Shown: positions 1-6,415 of the stretch, piece by piece
How positions within the stretch are numbered: position 1 is the first letter of the stretch
How the letters are laid out: each line of letters opens with the position of its first letter
Origin: Candidatus Hydrogenedentota bacterium
Lineage (GTDB): Bacteria; Hydrogenedentota; Hydrogenedentia; Hydrogenedentales; CAITNO01
Assembly (NCBI GenBank): GCA_029554925.1
Contig: JAKPUV010000878.1
Span: forward strand, 1-7,322
DNA: 7,322 nt
Reading direction: 5' to 3'
The notes under the pieces: generated by a model
Database searches by the model: none
The model's input: only the letters and a program-made list of their open reading frames with translations
What the model was told of the DNA's origin: nothing
Position numbers and translations under genes: made by a program

Positions 1-1253
1 TGGATGCGCTCCACAATGTCCGCCAGTTCGGATCGGGTCGCATGGGCGCTGAACCGGAACTGCCGCACGTTCTCCAGCACTTTCTCGACGGGGGGGCGGT
101 TCAGCTCCAACTGGACGGGCGTTCCCGCGGGCGCGTGCAGCAGTTTGTAGCCCGGCGTGTCCTGGTCGAGGTACCCGGCGAAGAAGATGCCGTGGTGCTC
201 GTGGCGGATCATCTCCTGGGCCAGCAGGGCAGAGGGCGTGTTCTCCATCATCATGCCGGAGGTGGCCACGATCACGCAGGGCTCGCGCAGCACGCGCCGC
301 ACCTCGCCGGGCTCCCAGACGTTGCCGAGCCGCTCGAAGCGGCGCAGCGGGCGCAGTTCCGCGTGGGGCATGAGCTGGTCGGAGAAGGTCTGGTACACCT
401 CGTAGATGGCCCGGCCCAGCCCGGCCGTGTAGATGGGCGTGAAGGGGATGCGGCTGCGCTCCTGAAGCTCGGCCACGATGTTGGCGATTTCCTGCGTGCG
501 GCCCAGGGCGAAACTGGGGATCAACACGCACCCGCCGCCCTGGAGGGTGGCGTTGAGCGTGTCCGCGAGGCGCTCAATCTCCTCCCGGTAGGGGACAAAC
601 GCCTCGTCGTCGGTGGCGCCCTGGGTGGACTCAATGACGAGGGTGTCCACGTGGACGCCCTTTGGAAAAGGCCGGCAGCCGCCCATGAGGTGCTGCCGGG
701 TCCGGCAGATGTCGCCGGTGTAGAAGAGCGTGTGCCCCGGCGCGCGCAGAAGCACGCTGCCCCCGCCCAGCACATGGCCGGCCTCGATGAACATGGCCTC
801 GGCCCCGTCGCCGAAGGGGAGGGGGAAGGGCGCCATGAAATCGTGGTGCTCCGTCGTCCGGAGAAAATACCCCACATCCTCGTGCTCGTAGAGGGGATAG
901 TCCGAAATGCCGCGTTCCTTGGAGATGGTCTCCATCACGGAGACGCTGTTGTGGAGCATGCGGTCCATGATGCGGGCCGTGGCGGAGGTGGTGTGCCACT
1001 TGATCCCCGGAAACATGCGGGCAAGATGGGGCGCCGCGCCGCAGTGGTCCACATGGCCGTGCGTGATGACGCAGGCGTCCGGCCGGCGCGGAAGCAGGTC
1101 GAAGGCGGGCAGCGCGGCGGCGCCGTCCTTTTTGGGATGGGTCCCGCAGTCGAGCAGGACCTGATGCCCGTTGAGGGACACCAGAAAACTGTTGGCCCCC
1201 ACCTCGCACCCGCCGCCCAAGGCGCAGAACTGTATGGTGGAACTAGAAGTCAT
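1..1253 (-). CDS. MBL-fold / beta-CASP RNase-like metallohydrolase (3' end outside window)
   Basis: Probable zinc-dependent RNA-processing nuclease of the metallo-beta-lactamase beta-CASP group (COG1236/CPSF-73-like), cytoplasmic. I translated 417 codons without a stop before the window edge. The N-terminal MBL core has Asp35 in LLDCG, the HGHVDH zinc motif at 65-70, His160 in EAGHVLGGG and Asp181 in YTGDI. The beta-CASP part has the acidic motif A residue Glu208 in IEST, an ATSGMM strand, and motif B His404 in FSAH. Motif C, usually a later His, would lie beyond the window. Family members are about 440-540 aa, so some tens of residues are missing. The ATG at 1253 is the only start in this frame: an in-frame TGA lies 12 codons upstream with no alternative start between. 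No good Shine-Dalgarno is visible. The gene lies 77 nt after the symporter stop on the same strand and may be co-transcribed. The family assignment is strong; the RNA substrate is unknown. Confidence 0.93.
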   Translation of the reverse strand, partial: MTSSSTIQFCALGGGCEVGANSFLVSLNGHQVLLDCGTHPKKDGAAALPAFDLLPRRPDACVITHGHVDHCGAAPHLARMFPGIKWHTTSATARIMDRMLHNSVSVMETISKERGISDYPLYEHEDVGYFLRTTEHHDFMAPFPLPFGDGAEAMFIEAGHVLGGGSVLLRAPGHTLFYTGDICRTRQHLMGGCRPFPKGVHVDTLVIESTQGATDDEAFVPYREEIERLADTLNATLQGGGCVLIPSFALGRTQEIANIVAELQERSRIPFTPIYTAGLGRAIYEVYQTFSDQLMPHAELRPLRRFERLGNVWEPGEVRRVLREPCVIVATSGMMMENTPSALLAQEMIRHEHHGIFFAGYLDQDTPGYKLLHAPAGTPVQLELNRPPVEKVLENVRQFRFSAHATRSELADIVERI

Positions 1254-1324
1254 CGCCGGGATTCTATCCGCGCGGACCCCGGCATTTCAATGGAAACGCG
1301 GAACAACGGCCCGGGCGCGCGCGT

Positions 1325-1347
1325 GGAAGGCTATTTTTCGGCCTTCC
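1325..1347 (-). other. Hairpin across the symporter stop codon
   Basis: A perfect 7-bp inverted repeat (GGAAGGC/GCCTTCC, arms 1325-1331 and 1341-1347) encloses a 9-nt loop containing most of the symporter stop codon. On the minus strand no T-run follows, so it is a poor intrinsic terminator. It could affect mRNA stability or partly separate the symporter from the downstream nuclease gene, or it may be chance. Confidence 0.35.
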
Positions 1348-3187
1348 TGCCGATCCCCCCGAAGCACAGCGCGAGATGCTCGTCCGGCTCGCGCTTCGTC
1401 ATCAGGCTGACAACGACGGCGACCACGGCGGAAAGCGGAAGGGCGACAAACAGCGCCTCCACCCAGTTCCAGTGGATGCCGAAGATGGGCTCGGGAAGAA
1501 GTGTCGGCTTGCCCAGGAGATAGTTGGACAGCAGGGCGGGTAGCGTTGCCTTGGGCATCTGGATGAACATGATCCAGAAGAAGCCGAAGAAGAAACCCGC
1601 GCAGACGCTGGCAATGGCGCCCGCCTTGGTCATGCCCTTCCAGAATAGGGCGCCCATGTAGGCCGGGAGGAAGGCCGCCGCGCACAGGCCGAAGAAGATC
1701 GCCGTGGCCGCCGCGATGATCCCCTCGGGAAGGACGAAGCACAGCACCACCGTGGCGATCAGGCCAAGGACGATGCCCAGGCGGGTGATCAGCACCGTGC
1801 CGCCGCCCCCCTTCGTGCCGAGGAGCCCCTTCTCAAAGAAGTCGCGCCCGATGGCCGTGCCCATGGTATGGAACTGGGAACTGAGGGTGGACATGGCCGC
1901 CGACAGCAGGGTCAGCATGAACAGCAACCCAAACCACTTGGGCAGCGCGCCGTTGATGAAGGCCGGGATGATGGAGTCAATGTTGCCTCCGGGCACCGAT
2001 GCAACCGCCACTTTGCCCCCGTGCTCCGGCATGACGAACCACGCGTTGGAAAGCGCCCCCGCGGTGAACGCGACCCCCGTCATGGAGAGAATGAACACGC
2101 TCCCCACCAGCACGGCCCGGTGAAGCTCCTGGTCGCTCTTGACGGTCATGAAGCGGACCGCCAGCTGCGGCTGCGCCAGCACGCCGAGGCCCACGCCCAT
2201 GATGATGCTGGTGATCAGCGTGTACAGCATGGGCGAGCCCTTCTTGGGCATGCGGGTCCAGCCCTGGAAACCGCCCTTGGACAGCTTGGCAACAACCAGC
2301 TGGTTTGCCAGCTCGGGGTGGGCCTTGAGGATGGCGCCCACTGCCTTGGCGCTCGCCAGGCTCTCAAAGAACGCCGCCTTCTGGGCGTCGTCCATGGTGG
2401 CCGTCTTCTTCAGCTCCTCCGCGATCCCCGCAAACCAGCCCAAGAGCGCGTCATCGGCCACATCCTCAGGCGCCGCCGCGCGCACCTCCGGAAACACGGC
2501 CTCCCATTGGCTGGCGGCGAGTTCCGGGACGGCGTCCAGCTTCTTGTGGGCGTCGACCACCCCGCCAAGCTGCGCGTAGGTGTAGAAAATGAGGACGATC
2601 ATTCCCACGAACATGATGCCGCCCTGCAGGGCGTCGGTGTACATGACGCCCTTGAGGCCGCCCGCGATGACGTAGGCCGCCACGACAATGCTGGAGACGG
2701 TCACGGCCACGGCGAAGTCCACCGTGAACGTGGACTCGATATAGCGCGCAATGCCGATCAGCACCGCCGACGCGTACAGGGGCATGAAAATCAGGATAAT
2801 GAGGCCGCACGAGGCCTGGATGAAGCGGGAATTAAACCGGCGTCCGAGAAGCTCCGGGAAGGTGTGGGCCTGCAGGTGAACGCCCATCCGGCGGGTGCGC
2901 TTGCCGAACACCACGAAGGCGATGAAGATGCCCACGAAGATGTTGAGCACCGTGAGCCAGAGCACGCCCATGCCGAACACCGCCGCGGCGCCCCCAAACC
3001 CCACAATCGCGGAAGTGCTGATGAAGGTCGCCCCGTAGGAAAGCGCCATGACCACCGGATGCGCCTTCCGTCCGGCCACGAGGTAGTCGGCCGTGGTCTG
3101 GGTGGCCTTGTAGCCCCGGAAGCCCAGATAGCCCACGGCGCACAGGTAAAGAATGGCCACAATGGACAAAGTCATGACGCTGTTCAT
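1331..3187 (-). CDS. Sodium:solute symporter (SSS/SLC5 family)
   Basis: Inner-membrane secondary transporter expected to couple Na+ entry to uptake of an organic solute; the substrate cannot be read from sequence. It is 618 aa with about 13 hydrophobic segments. Family hallmarks are the unwound first core helix SYGATFISTSAIVGFGG (50-66), GGLKGVMYTDALQGG (176-190), GVLAQPQLAVRFMTVKS (335-351), and LLSAAMSTLSSQ (427-438), whose Ser/Thr residues are expected to form the Na2 sodium site. A hydrophilic, helix-prone insert of about 105 residues (about 212-316) separates the segment ending near 208 from the one starting near 319; this connection is normally much shorter. The ATG at 3187 has a GGAGGG Shine-Dalgarno 10 nt upstream; a second Met at residue 5 is possible. 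The 57-aa gene 52 nt upstream is the probable partner subunit, and both should be read from the promoter at 3483-3511. Confidence 0.95.
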   Translation of the reverse strand: MNSVMTLSIVAILYLCAVGYLGFRGYKATQTTADYLVAGRKAHPVVMALSYGATFISTSAIVGFGGAAAVFGMGVLWLTVLNIFVGIFIAFVVFGKRTRRMGVHLQAHTFPELLGRRFNSRFIQASCGLIILIFMPLYASAVLIGIARYIESTFTVDFAVAVTVSSIVVAAYVIAGGLKGVMYTDALQGGIMFVGMIVLIFYTYAQLGGVVDAHKKLDAVPELAASQWEAVFPEVRAAAPEDVADDALLGWFAGIAEELKKTATMDDAQKAAFFESLASAKAVGAILKAHPELANQLVVAKLSKGGFQGWTRMPKKGSPMLYTLITSIIMGVGLGVLAQPQLAVRFMTVKSDQELHRAVLVGSVFILSMTGVAFTAGALSNAWFVMPEHGGKVAVASVPGGNIDSIIPAFINGALPKWFGLLFMLTLLSAAMSTLSSQFHTMGTAIGRDFFEKGLLGTKGGGGTVLITRLGIVLGLIATVVLCFVLPEGIIAAATAIFFGLCAAAFLPAYMGALFWKGMTKAGAIASVCAGFFFGFFWIMFIQMPKATLPALLSNYLLGKPTLLPEPIFGIHWNWVEALFVALPLSAVVAVVVSLMTKREPDEHLALCFGGIGRKAEK

Positions 3188-3239
3188 GGGTGCGTTTCCC
3201 TCCAGAGAATGACGTGGGATTTATCAGCAGGAACCGCGG

Positions 3240-3413
3240 TCACAGTTCCTCGGAAATCTTGTCCTCTTCCTCGGCCCATTTGGCCGTGTCCCCGGAAAGG
3301 TCGGCCTCACCGCCCTTGTTCCAGTTAATAAGTCCGTAACCCACGGACAGAAGGGTGCTTGCAATGCAGAGGACATAGGCAAGCCAAATCCAGAAATCCG
3401 GTATTCCGAGCAT
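3240..3413 (-). CDS. Symporter small accessory protein, 57 aa
   Basis: Small membrane protein encoded directly upstream of the symporter. It begins MLGIPDFWIWLAY, has one hydrophobic helix (about 7-30), a GLINWNKGG turn (28-35) and an acidic tail (about 43-57). This matches my memory of the 'symporter small accessory protein' family found beside SSS transporters in varied prokaryotes; I could not run a profile search. A role as a stabilising or regulatory subunit is inferred from context. The ATG at 3413 is preceded by GAGG about 8 nt away, and TGA falls at 3242-3240, leaving 52 nt to the symporter start. It is the first gene after a strong promoter, so partner and transporter should be made together. 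At 57 codons it is easily missed by gene callers. Confidence 0.85.
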   Translation of the reverse strand: MLGIPDFWIWLAYVLCIASTLLSVGYGLINWNKGGEADLSGDTAKWAEEEDKISEEL

Positions 3414-3428
3414 GGTGTTTTCCTCGTT

Positions 3429-3475
3429 TCCGCGCTCCCTTGACCTGAAAAAACCGTGAAATAACCCGGCGCGGA
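3429..3475 (-). other. 5' UTR inverted repeat before the accessory gene
   Basis: Seven-base arms TCCGCGC and GCGCGGA (3469-3475 and 3429-3435) are separated by 33 nt. The distal arm begins about where transcription should start from the upstream promoter, and the proximal arm ends just before the Shine-Dalgarno of the 57-aa gene. A leader stem is possible. Its strength and role are unproven, and GC-rich DNA makes such repeats easy to find. Confidence 0.3.
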
Positions 3476-3482
3476 TACGTGC

Positions 3483-3511
3483 ATTTTACAGATTTCGAGA
3501 AATTAAGTCAA
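3483..3511 (-). promoter_or_regulatory. Sigma70-type promoter for accessory protein and symporter
   Basis: On the minus strand TTGACT (3511-3506) and TAAAAT (3488-3483) are separated by exactly 17 nt; each box matches 5 of 6 consensus bases. The start of transcription is expected near 3476, giving a leader of about 63 nt before the ATG at 3413. The AT-rich patch stands out from its GC-rich surroundings. The spacer holds a short palindrome, ATTTC-TC-GAAAT (3503-3492), that could be an operator, though it is short enough to be chance. Confidence 0.78.
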
Positions 3512-3530
3512 CATTTCCCGATTTATGCGG

Positions 3531-3556
3531 AAAACGCGGGCGCCGCATTCCCCGCG
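3531..3556 (-). terminator. Possible intrinsic terminator after argH
   Basis: On the minus strand, 48 nt after the argH stop, CGCGGG and CCCGCG (3556-3551 and 3540-3535) form a 6-bp all-GC stem with a 10-nt loop, followed directly by TTTT. The T-run is short. Its position, between argH and the next promoter, is where a terminator would be expected. Confidence 0.42.
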
Positions 3557-3603
3557 AACCATCGCGCCAAACGGGGGAGGTGCGGGCGGGGGAGGGCAGG
3601 GGA

Positions 3604-4980
3604 TCAGGCACCCAGTTCCCGGAGGACCTTTCGAAGCGCCGCCTTGACCCGGCGCGGGGAGGTGGCGCCGAGCGTGTCGCGCAGTCGCACCATGGTCTCC
3701 GGTTTCACAGCCTCATAAACATCCGGCGCGAAGGCGTCCGAATGCCGCAGGTACTCCTCCAGCGGTAGTTCGGGCAGCGAGGTGTCCAGCTCGATGCAGC
3801 GGCGGACGATCCGTCCGACGACGCCGTGGGCCTCGCGGAAGGGCATGCCTTTGCGCACAAGATAGTCGGCGAGGTCGGTGGCCTCCATGAATCCCAGGCG
3901 CAGGGCGCGCGCGACGGCGTCGCGGCGCACCGCGATCGACGGGATCATGGCGGCGTACACGGCGAGACAGAGCTGCACCGTGTCGGAGGCGTGGAACACG
4001 GGCTCCTTGTCCTCCTGCAGGTCGCGGTTGTACGTGAGCGGCAGCCCCTTGACAAGCGTGAGCAGGGCGACGAGGTCGCCGTAGACGCGCCCGGTTTTCC
4101 CGCGCACCAGCTCCGCGACGTCGGGGTTCTTCTTCTGGGGCATGATGCTGGAGCCGGTGGTGAAGGCGTCGCCGATCTCAACGAAGCCGAACTCCTGGCT
4201 GGACCACAGCACCAGCTCCTCGCTGAGGCGGGACAGGTGCGCCATCACAAGGGAGCAGTTGGCGCAAAACTCGACCAGACTGTCACGGTCGGACACGGCG
4301 TCCATGCTGTTTTCGGACAGGGCGTCGAACCCAAGCTCCTTCGCCACCCGCGCGCGGTCCACGGGATACGGGGTGCCGGCCAGGGCGGCGGCCCCGAGGG
4401 GCATGACATTCACCCGCCGGCGCATCTGGGTGAACCGCTCCTGGTCGCGGGCGAACATGGCGGCGTAGGCGAGCAGATGGTGCGCCAGCAGCACGGGCTG
4501 CGCGTGCTGGAGATGGGTGAATCCCGGAAAGATCACGTCGAGGTTCGCCTCGGCGAAGCGCGCCAGCGCCAGACGCAGCTCCCGCAGAAGGGACACGACC
4601 GCGTCGGTCTGGTCGCGCAGCCAGAGACGGACGTCGGTGGCGATCTGGTCGTTCCGGCTGCGGGCGGTGTGGAGCCGTTTGCCCGCATCGCCGATCCGCG
4701 CCACGAGGGCCGCCTCAATGTTGGTGTGAACGTCCTCGAGCGCGGCGGACCACTGCATGCGCCCCGCCGCGACGTCGGCGGCGATTTCCTTCAGCCCGCG
4801 GATGATCTTTGCGGCGTCCCCTTTGGCGATGATGCCGCACTCCCCGAGCATGCGCGCGTGGGCGATGCTCGCCGTGATGTCCCACGGGGCGAGGCGGGCG
4901 TCAAACGACACCGACTCGCCGAGCGCCTCCACCAGCGCGTGCGTCTTACCCTCGAAACGTCCGCCCCACAGCTTGGACAT
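3604..4980 (-). CDS. argH: Argininosuccinate lyase
   Basis: Catalyses the last step of arginine synthesis, splitting argininosuccinate into arginine and fumarate; cytoplasmic homotetramer of the fumarase/aspartase superfamily. The protein is 458 aa, typical for the family. It starts with the characteristic MSKLWGGRF, has ARSRNDQ (106-112), the FTHLQHAQP region carrying the expected catalytic His156, and the superfamily signature GSSIMPQKKNPD (276-287), whose serine pair (277-278) should include the catalytic Ser. LPLTYNRDLQEDKEP (313-327) is also typical. No key residue appears lost. The ATG at 4980 has AGGGAAGG ending 6 nt upstream. No other arginine gene is in the window. The gene follows a 63-aa unknown by 40 nt on the same strand and probably shares its transcript. 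Confidence 0.98.
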   Translation of the reverse strand: MSKLWGGRFEGKTHALVEALGESVSFDARLAPWDITASIAHARMLGECGIIAKGDAAKIIRGLKEIAADVAAGRMQWSAALEDVHTNIEAALVARIGDAGKRLHTARSRNDQIATDVRLWLRDQTDAVVSLLRELRLALARFAEANLDVIFPGFTHLQHAQPVLLAHHLLAYAAMFARDQERFTQMRRRVNVMPLGAAALAGTPYPVDRARVAKELGFDALSENSMDAVSDRDSLVEFCANCSLVMAHLSRLSEELVLWSSQEFGFVEIGDAFTTGSSIMPQKKNPDVAELVRGKTGRVYGDLVALLTLVKGLPLTYNRDLQEDKEPVFHASDTVQLCLAVYAAMIPSIAVRRDAVARALRLGFMEATDLADYLVRKGMPFREAHGVVGRIVRRCIELDTSLPELPLEEYLRHSDAFAPDVYEAVKPETMVRLRDTLGATSPRRVKAALRKVLRELGA

Positions 4981-5002
4981 GGGTTGCCTTCCCTGGTTGT
5001 GC

Positions 5003-5020
5003 GGTCCCGGACGCGGGACC
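5003..5020 (-). other. Intercistronic hairpin before argH
   Basis: A perfect 7-bp repeat, GGTCCCG and CGGGACC, with a 4-nt loop begins directly after the TAG of the 63-aa gene and ends 22 nt before the argH ATG. No T-run follows, so it more likely affects mRNA processing, stability or translation of argH than strong termination. Confidence 0.45.
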
Positions 5021-5212
5021 CTACTTTTTCTGTTTCCCGCCCTTCGGGGCGCTTCCCGCCTCGGTCGCCTTCCGGATGATTTCGTCCACCTCCCTCAGGA
5101 TGGCGGCGTGGATCTCCTTCCGGTGCGCGTCCGCAATTTTGTAGTGCTGGTTCTGCTCCAGGAGCTCCATGGTGCGCTCCGCGACCTGCCAGGCGAAATC
5201 ATGGACTTTCAT
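5021..5212 (-). CDS. Hypothetical 63-aa charged helical protein
   Basis: Not recognised. The protein begins MKVHDFAWQVAERTMELLEQ and appears almost wholly alpha-helical to about residue 49, with mixed charges and heptad-like hydrophobics. It ends in a flexible basic tail, APKGGKQKK. There is no signal peptide, membrane segment or metal motif, so it is probably cytosolic. The start at 5212 is chosen because GGAGGA (5224-5219) lies 6 nt upstream. An in-frame ATG at 5275 would add 21 low-complexity Arg/Pro/Ala residues without a good ribosome site and would overlap the upstream inverted repeats. It precedes argH by 40 nt on the same strand, and a two-helix membrane protein gene lies 76 nt upstream of it. 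Function is unknown; a small structural or adaptor protein is possible. Confidence 0.72.
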   Translation of the reverse strand: MKVHDFAWQVAERTMELLEQNQHYKIADAHRKEIHAAILREVDEIIRKATEAGSAPKGGKQKK

Positions 5213-5218
5213 GGCCGT

Positions 5219-5224
5219 TCCTCC
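5219..5224 (-). promoter_or_regulatory. Shine-Dalgarno fixing the start of the 63-aa gene
   Basis: GGAGGA lies 6 nt before the ATG at 5212. It is the strongest ribosome-binding match nearby and decides for this start over the in-frame ATG codons at 5275 and 5245. Confidence 0.75.
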
Positions 5225-5245
5225 GGGGGTTGACGGACGCGGCAT

Positions 5246-5251
5246 ACTATA
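5246..5251 (-). promoter_or_regulatory. Possible -10 box upstream of the 63-aa gene and argH
   Basis: TATAGT matches 5 of 6 bases of the -10 consensus and sits in otherwise GC-rich sequence 33 nt before the ATG at 5212. No good -35 box lies 16-18 nt upstream, where the DNA is taken up by GC-rich inverted repeats. It could be a weak or activator-dependent internal promoter. Confidence 0.33.
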
Positions 5252-5286
5252 CCGCGCCCGGGCGGCGCGGTTCACCCGCCGCGCCG
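5252..5286 (-). other. Three-armed inverted repeat with two exclusive pairings
   Basis: In minus-strand order, arms GGCGCGG (5285-5279), CCGCGCC (5270-5264) and GGCGCGG (5258-5252) follow the stop codon of the 141-aa gene. The middle arm can pair with the first (extended to an 8-bp stem at 5263-5286, 8-nt loop) or with the last (7-bp stem, 5-nt loop), but not both. No T-run follows either form. It may act as an mRNA 3' structure or a switch between the upstream gene and the 63-aa gene/argH, or it may reflect GC-rich sequence. Confidence 0.45.
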
Positions 5287-5288
5287 GC

Positions 5289-5714
5289 TCAGGGGGTTTG
5301 GCCGCCGTTGCCGCGGTCCGGAGGGCGCGGCGGGGCGGGCTTGCTGCGCCGCTCCTCCTCGAGCGCCTTCCTCATCGCCTCCCGGAAGGCGGGGTCGCCG
5401 ACCGTCTCCTCATAAATCGCGCGCGCGCCGAGGGCGTACTTAAGCCGGATGAACCGAATGTCCAGCACGACGGCGTACAGCGTGGCAAGAAGCAGGAGCA
5501 GGAAAAGGCCCCAGTAGCCCGCCAGAAACATCCAGTGCTGTCTGGGGTCCATGATCATGGCGCCGTACCAGGCCATGAGCCCGGCGGCGGCGAGGCAGCC
5601 CAGGGCCGCGCGTCGCCAGAACTTCTGCGTGAGCCACGGCGTTTTCTGAGGCAGGATGTCCCTGCCGGGGGGGCGTCCCAGGGGGGGCTTCTGCTCGTTC
5701 TTGTGGGGATCCAC
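5289..5714 (-). CDS. Hypothetical two-helix membrane protein, 141 aa
   Basis: Not recognised. A Pro-rich, basic N-terminus (1-27) precedes two hydrophobic helices at about 36-55 and 61-84, joined by a very short turn (DPRQH, 56-60). A charged, probably amphipathic helix follows (about 85-124, ending KALEEERRSK), then a Pro/Gly-rich tail. By the positive-inside rule both ends are likely cytoplasmic. There is no cleavable signal peptide or enzymatic motif. The start codon is GTG at 5714: an in-frame TAG lies just upstream, AGGAGA is 8 nt before the GTG, and the next Met is far inside the protein. It is the first gene after the promoter at 5776-5804 and is followed by the 63-aa gene and argH. 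Function is unknown; a membrane anchor or small scaffold is possible. Confidence 0.82.
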   Translation of the reverse strand: MDPHKNEQKPPLGRPPGRDILPQKTPWLTQKFWRRAALGCLAAAGLMAWYGAMIMDPRQHWMFLAGYWGLFLLLLLATLYAVVLDIRFIRLKYALGARAIYEETVGDPAFREAMRKALEEERRSKPAPPRPPDRGNGGQTP

Positions 5715-5775
5715 GGGACCGGTCTCCTAAAGCGGCGGGCACGGGACTCTCGGGGCGCAGCCGCCCGCGGACCGC

Positions 5776-5804
5776 ATTATTCCCCGGCGGACCCCGAATG
5801 TCAA
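5776..5804 (-). promoter_or_regulatory. Sigma70-type promoter for the membrane protein-argH group
   Basis: On the minus strand a perfect TTGACA (5804-5799) and AATAAT (5781-5776, 5 of 6) are separated by exactly 17 nt. Transcription should start near 5769, giving a leader of about 55 nt before the GTG at 5714. This is the best promoter match in the window and probably the main source of argH transcript. Confidence 0.78.
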
Positions 5805-5845
5805 ATCACCCCCGCGGCAATTTCCCCCGGCTGTCCCGTTTTCTG

Positions 5846-5851
5846 CATAAT
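5846..5851 (+). promoter_or_regulatory. Weak candidate -10 box for the FHA-PP2C operon
   Basis: CATAAT (5 of 6) lies 51 nt before the FHA gene start on the plus strand. The expected -35 region is a C-rich stretch with poor consensus match. It is the only -10-like element found in the 188-nt divergent gap pointing this way. The operon may use a weak promoter, an activator or another sigma factor. Confidence 0.3.
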
Positions 5852-5902
5852 GTCGGGGACGCGCGGCCTGTCCGGACGTCGTGCAAGGCATAGGGGAATC
5901 GT

Positions 5903-6415
5903 ATGCGGTATGTGAAGGTCTGCCCGCGGTGCGGGGCGGAAAACGACGAGATGGCGGAAATCTGCCTCAGGGATGGCGAGTTCCTGGGCATGGTTCCCGC
6001 AACGGCTGCTGTCGCGGCGCCGGTGGCCGCGGTCCCGGCGGTTGCCGTTGAGAGCGCGGTGGCGGAGGAACCAGCCCCCGTCCAGGGCGGGGACCCCGTG
6101 CTGTATCTTGAGAACGGCGCCACCGGCGAATGCCACCTGTTGCGTCCGGGGTGGGTGGTGGGACAGGAGCATCCCGACAGCACCGCCGAGGTGCAGCTGG
6201 GGGAGCGCCCCGGGATTCAGTACGTTCACCGCAGGCACTGCAGGCTGGTCTATGACGACGGCCTGTGGGAGGTGGAGGCGCTCCAGCAGCAGGACTACAC
6301 GAACCCCACGCTGGTCAACCGGCGGCGGGTGCCCGCGGGAGGCAGGATGGCCCTGCGCAACGGCGACACACTGGCTCTTTCGGGCGTGCAGTTCACGGTG
6401 AGGATGGTCACATGA
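5903..6415 (+). CDS. Zinc-ribbon plus FHA-domain protein
   Basis: Probable cytoplasmic phospho-signalling adaptor, 170 aa. The N-terminus holds a zinc-ribbon-like knuckle, CPRCGAEN followed by CLRDG (Cys7, Cys10, Cys21, Asp24), with Asp where the fourth Cys normally sits. A flexible Ala/Val/Pro-rich linker (about 32-62) leads to an FHA domain (about 65-170). The fold is indicated by GWVVGQ (83-88), VHRRHCRLVY (108-117), TNPTLVNRRRV (133-143) and LRNGDTLALSGVQFTV (151-166). FHA domains normally read phosphothreonine through a GR pair, an SxxH motif and an NG pair; here these appear as GQ, HxxH and NP, so binding may be altered or lost. The ATG at 5903 has AGGGGA 5 nt upstream. The stop overlaps the start of the PP2C gene, indicating coupled expression. 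Confidence 0.88.
   Translation: MRYVKVCPRCGAENDEMAEICLRDGEFLGMVPATAAVAAPVAAVPAVAVESAVAEEPAPVQGGDPVLYLENGATGECHLLRPGWVVGQEHPDSTAEVQLGERPGIQYVHRRHCRLVYDDGLWEVEALQQQDYTNPTLVNRRRVPAGGRMALRNGDTLALSGVQFTVRMVT

Noticed and set aside
42..1523. Long plus-strand open frame of 493 codons
   Set aside because: It lies antisense to the nuclease gene and the symporter end, is rich in His/Gly/Arg/Ala with no domain, and is explained by GC-biased third positions of the real genes.
1868..3328. Long plus-strand open frame of 486 codons
   Set aside because: Antisense to the symporter, with low-complexity His/Glu/Arg/Gly content and no motifs, while the minus strand encodes a clear transporter.
3826..5079. Long plus-strand open frame of 417 codons
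   Set aside because: Antisense to argH, which has full catalytic signatures; the composition is typical of a shadow frame.
5213..5275. Upstream start for the 63-aa gene
   Set aside because: The added 21 residues are low-complexity and overlap inverted repeats and a -10-like box; a strong Shine-Dalgarno supports 5212.
6265..6411. N-terminal extension of the phosphatase by 49 codons
   Set aside because: It overlaps the FHA coding sequence, has no PP2C similarity, and the ATG at 6412 has a ribosome site and the usual stop-start overlap.
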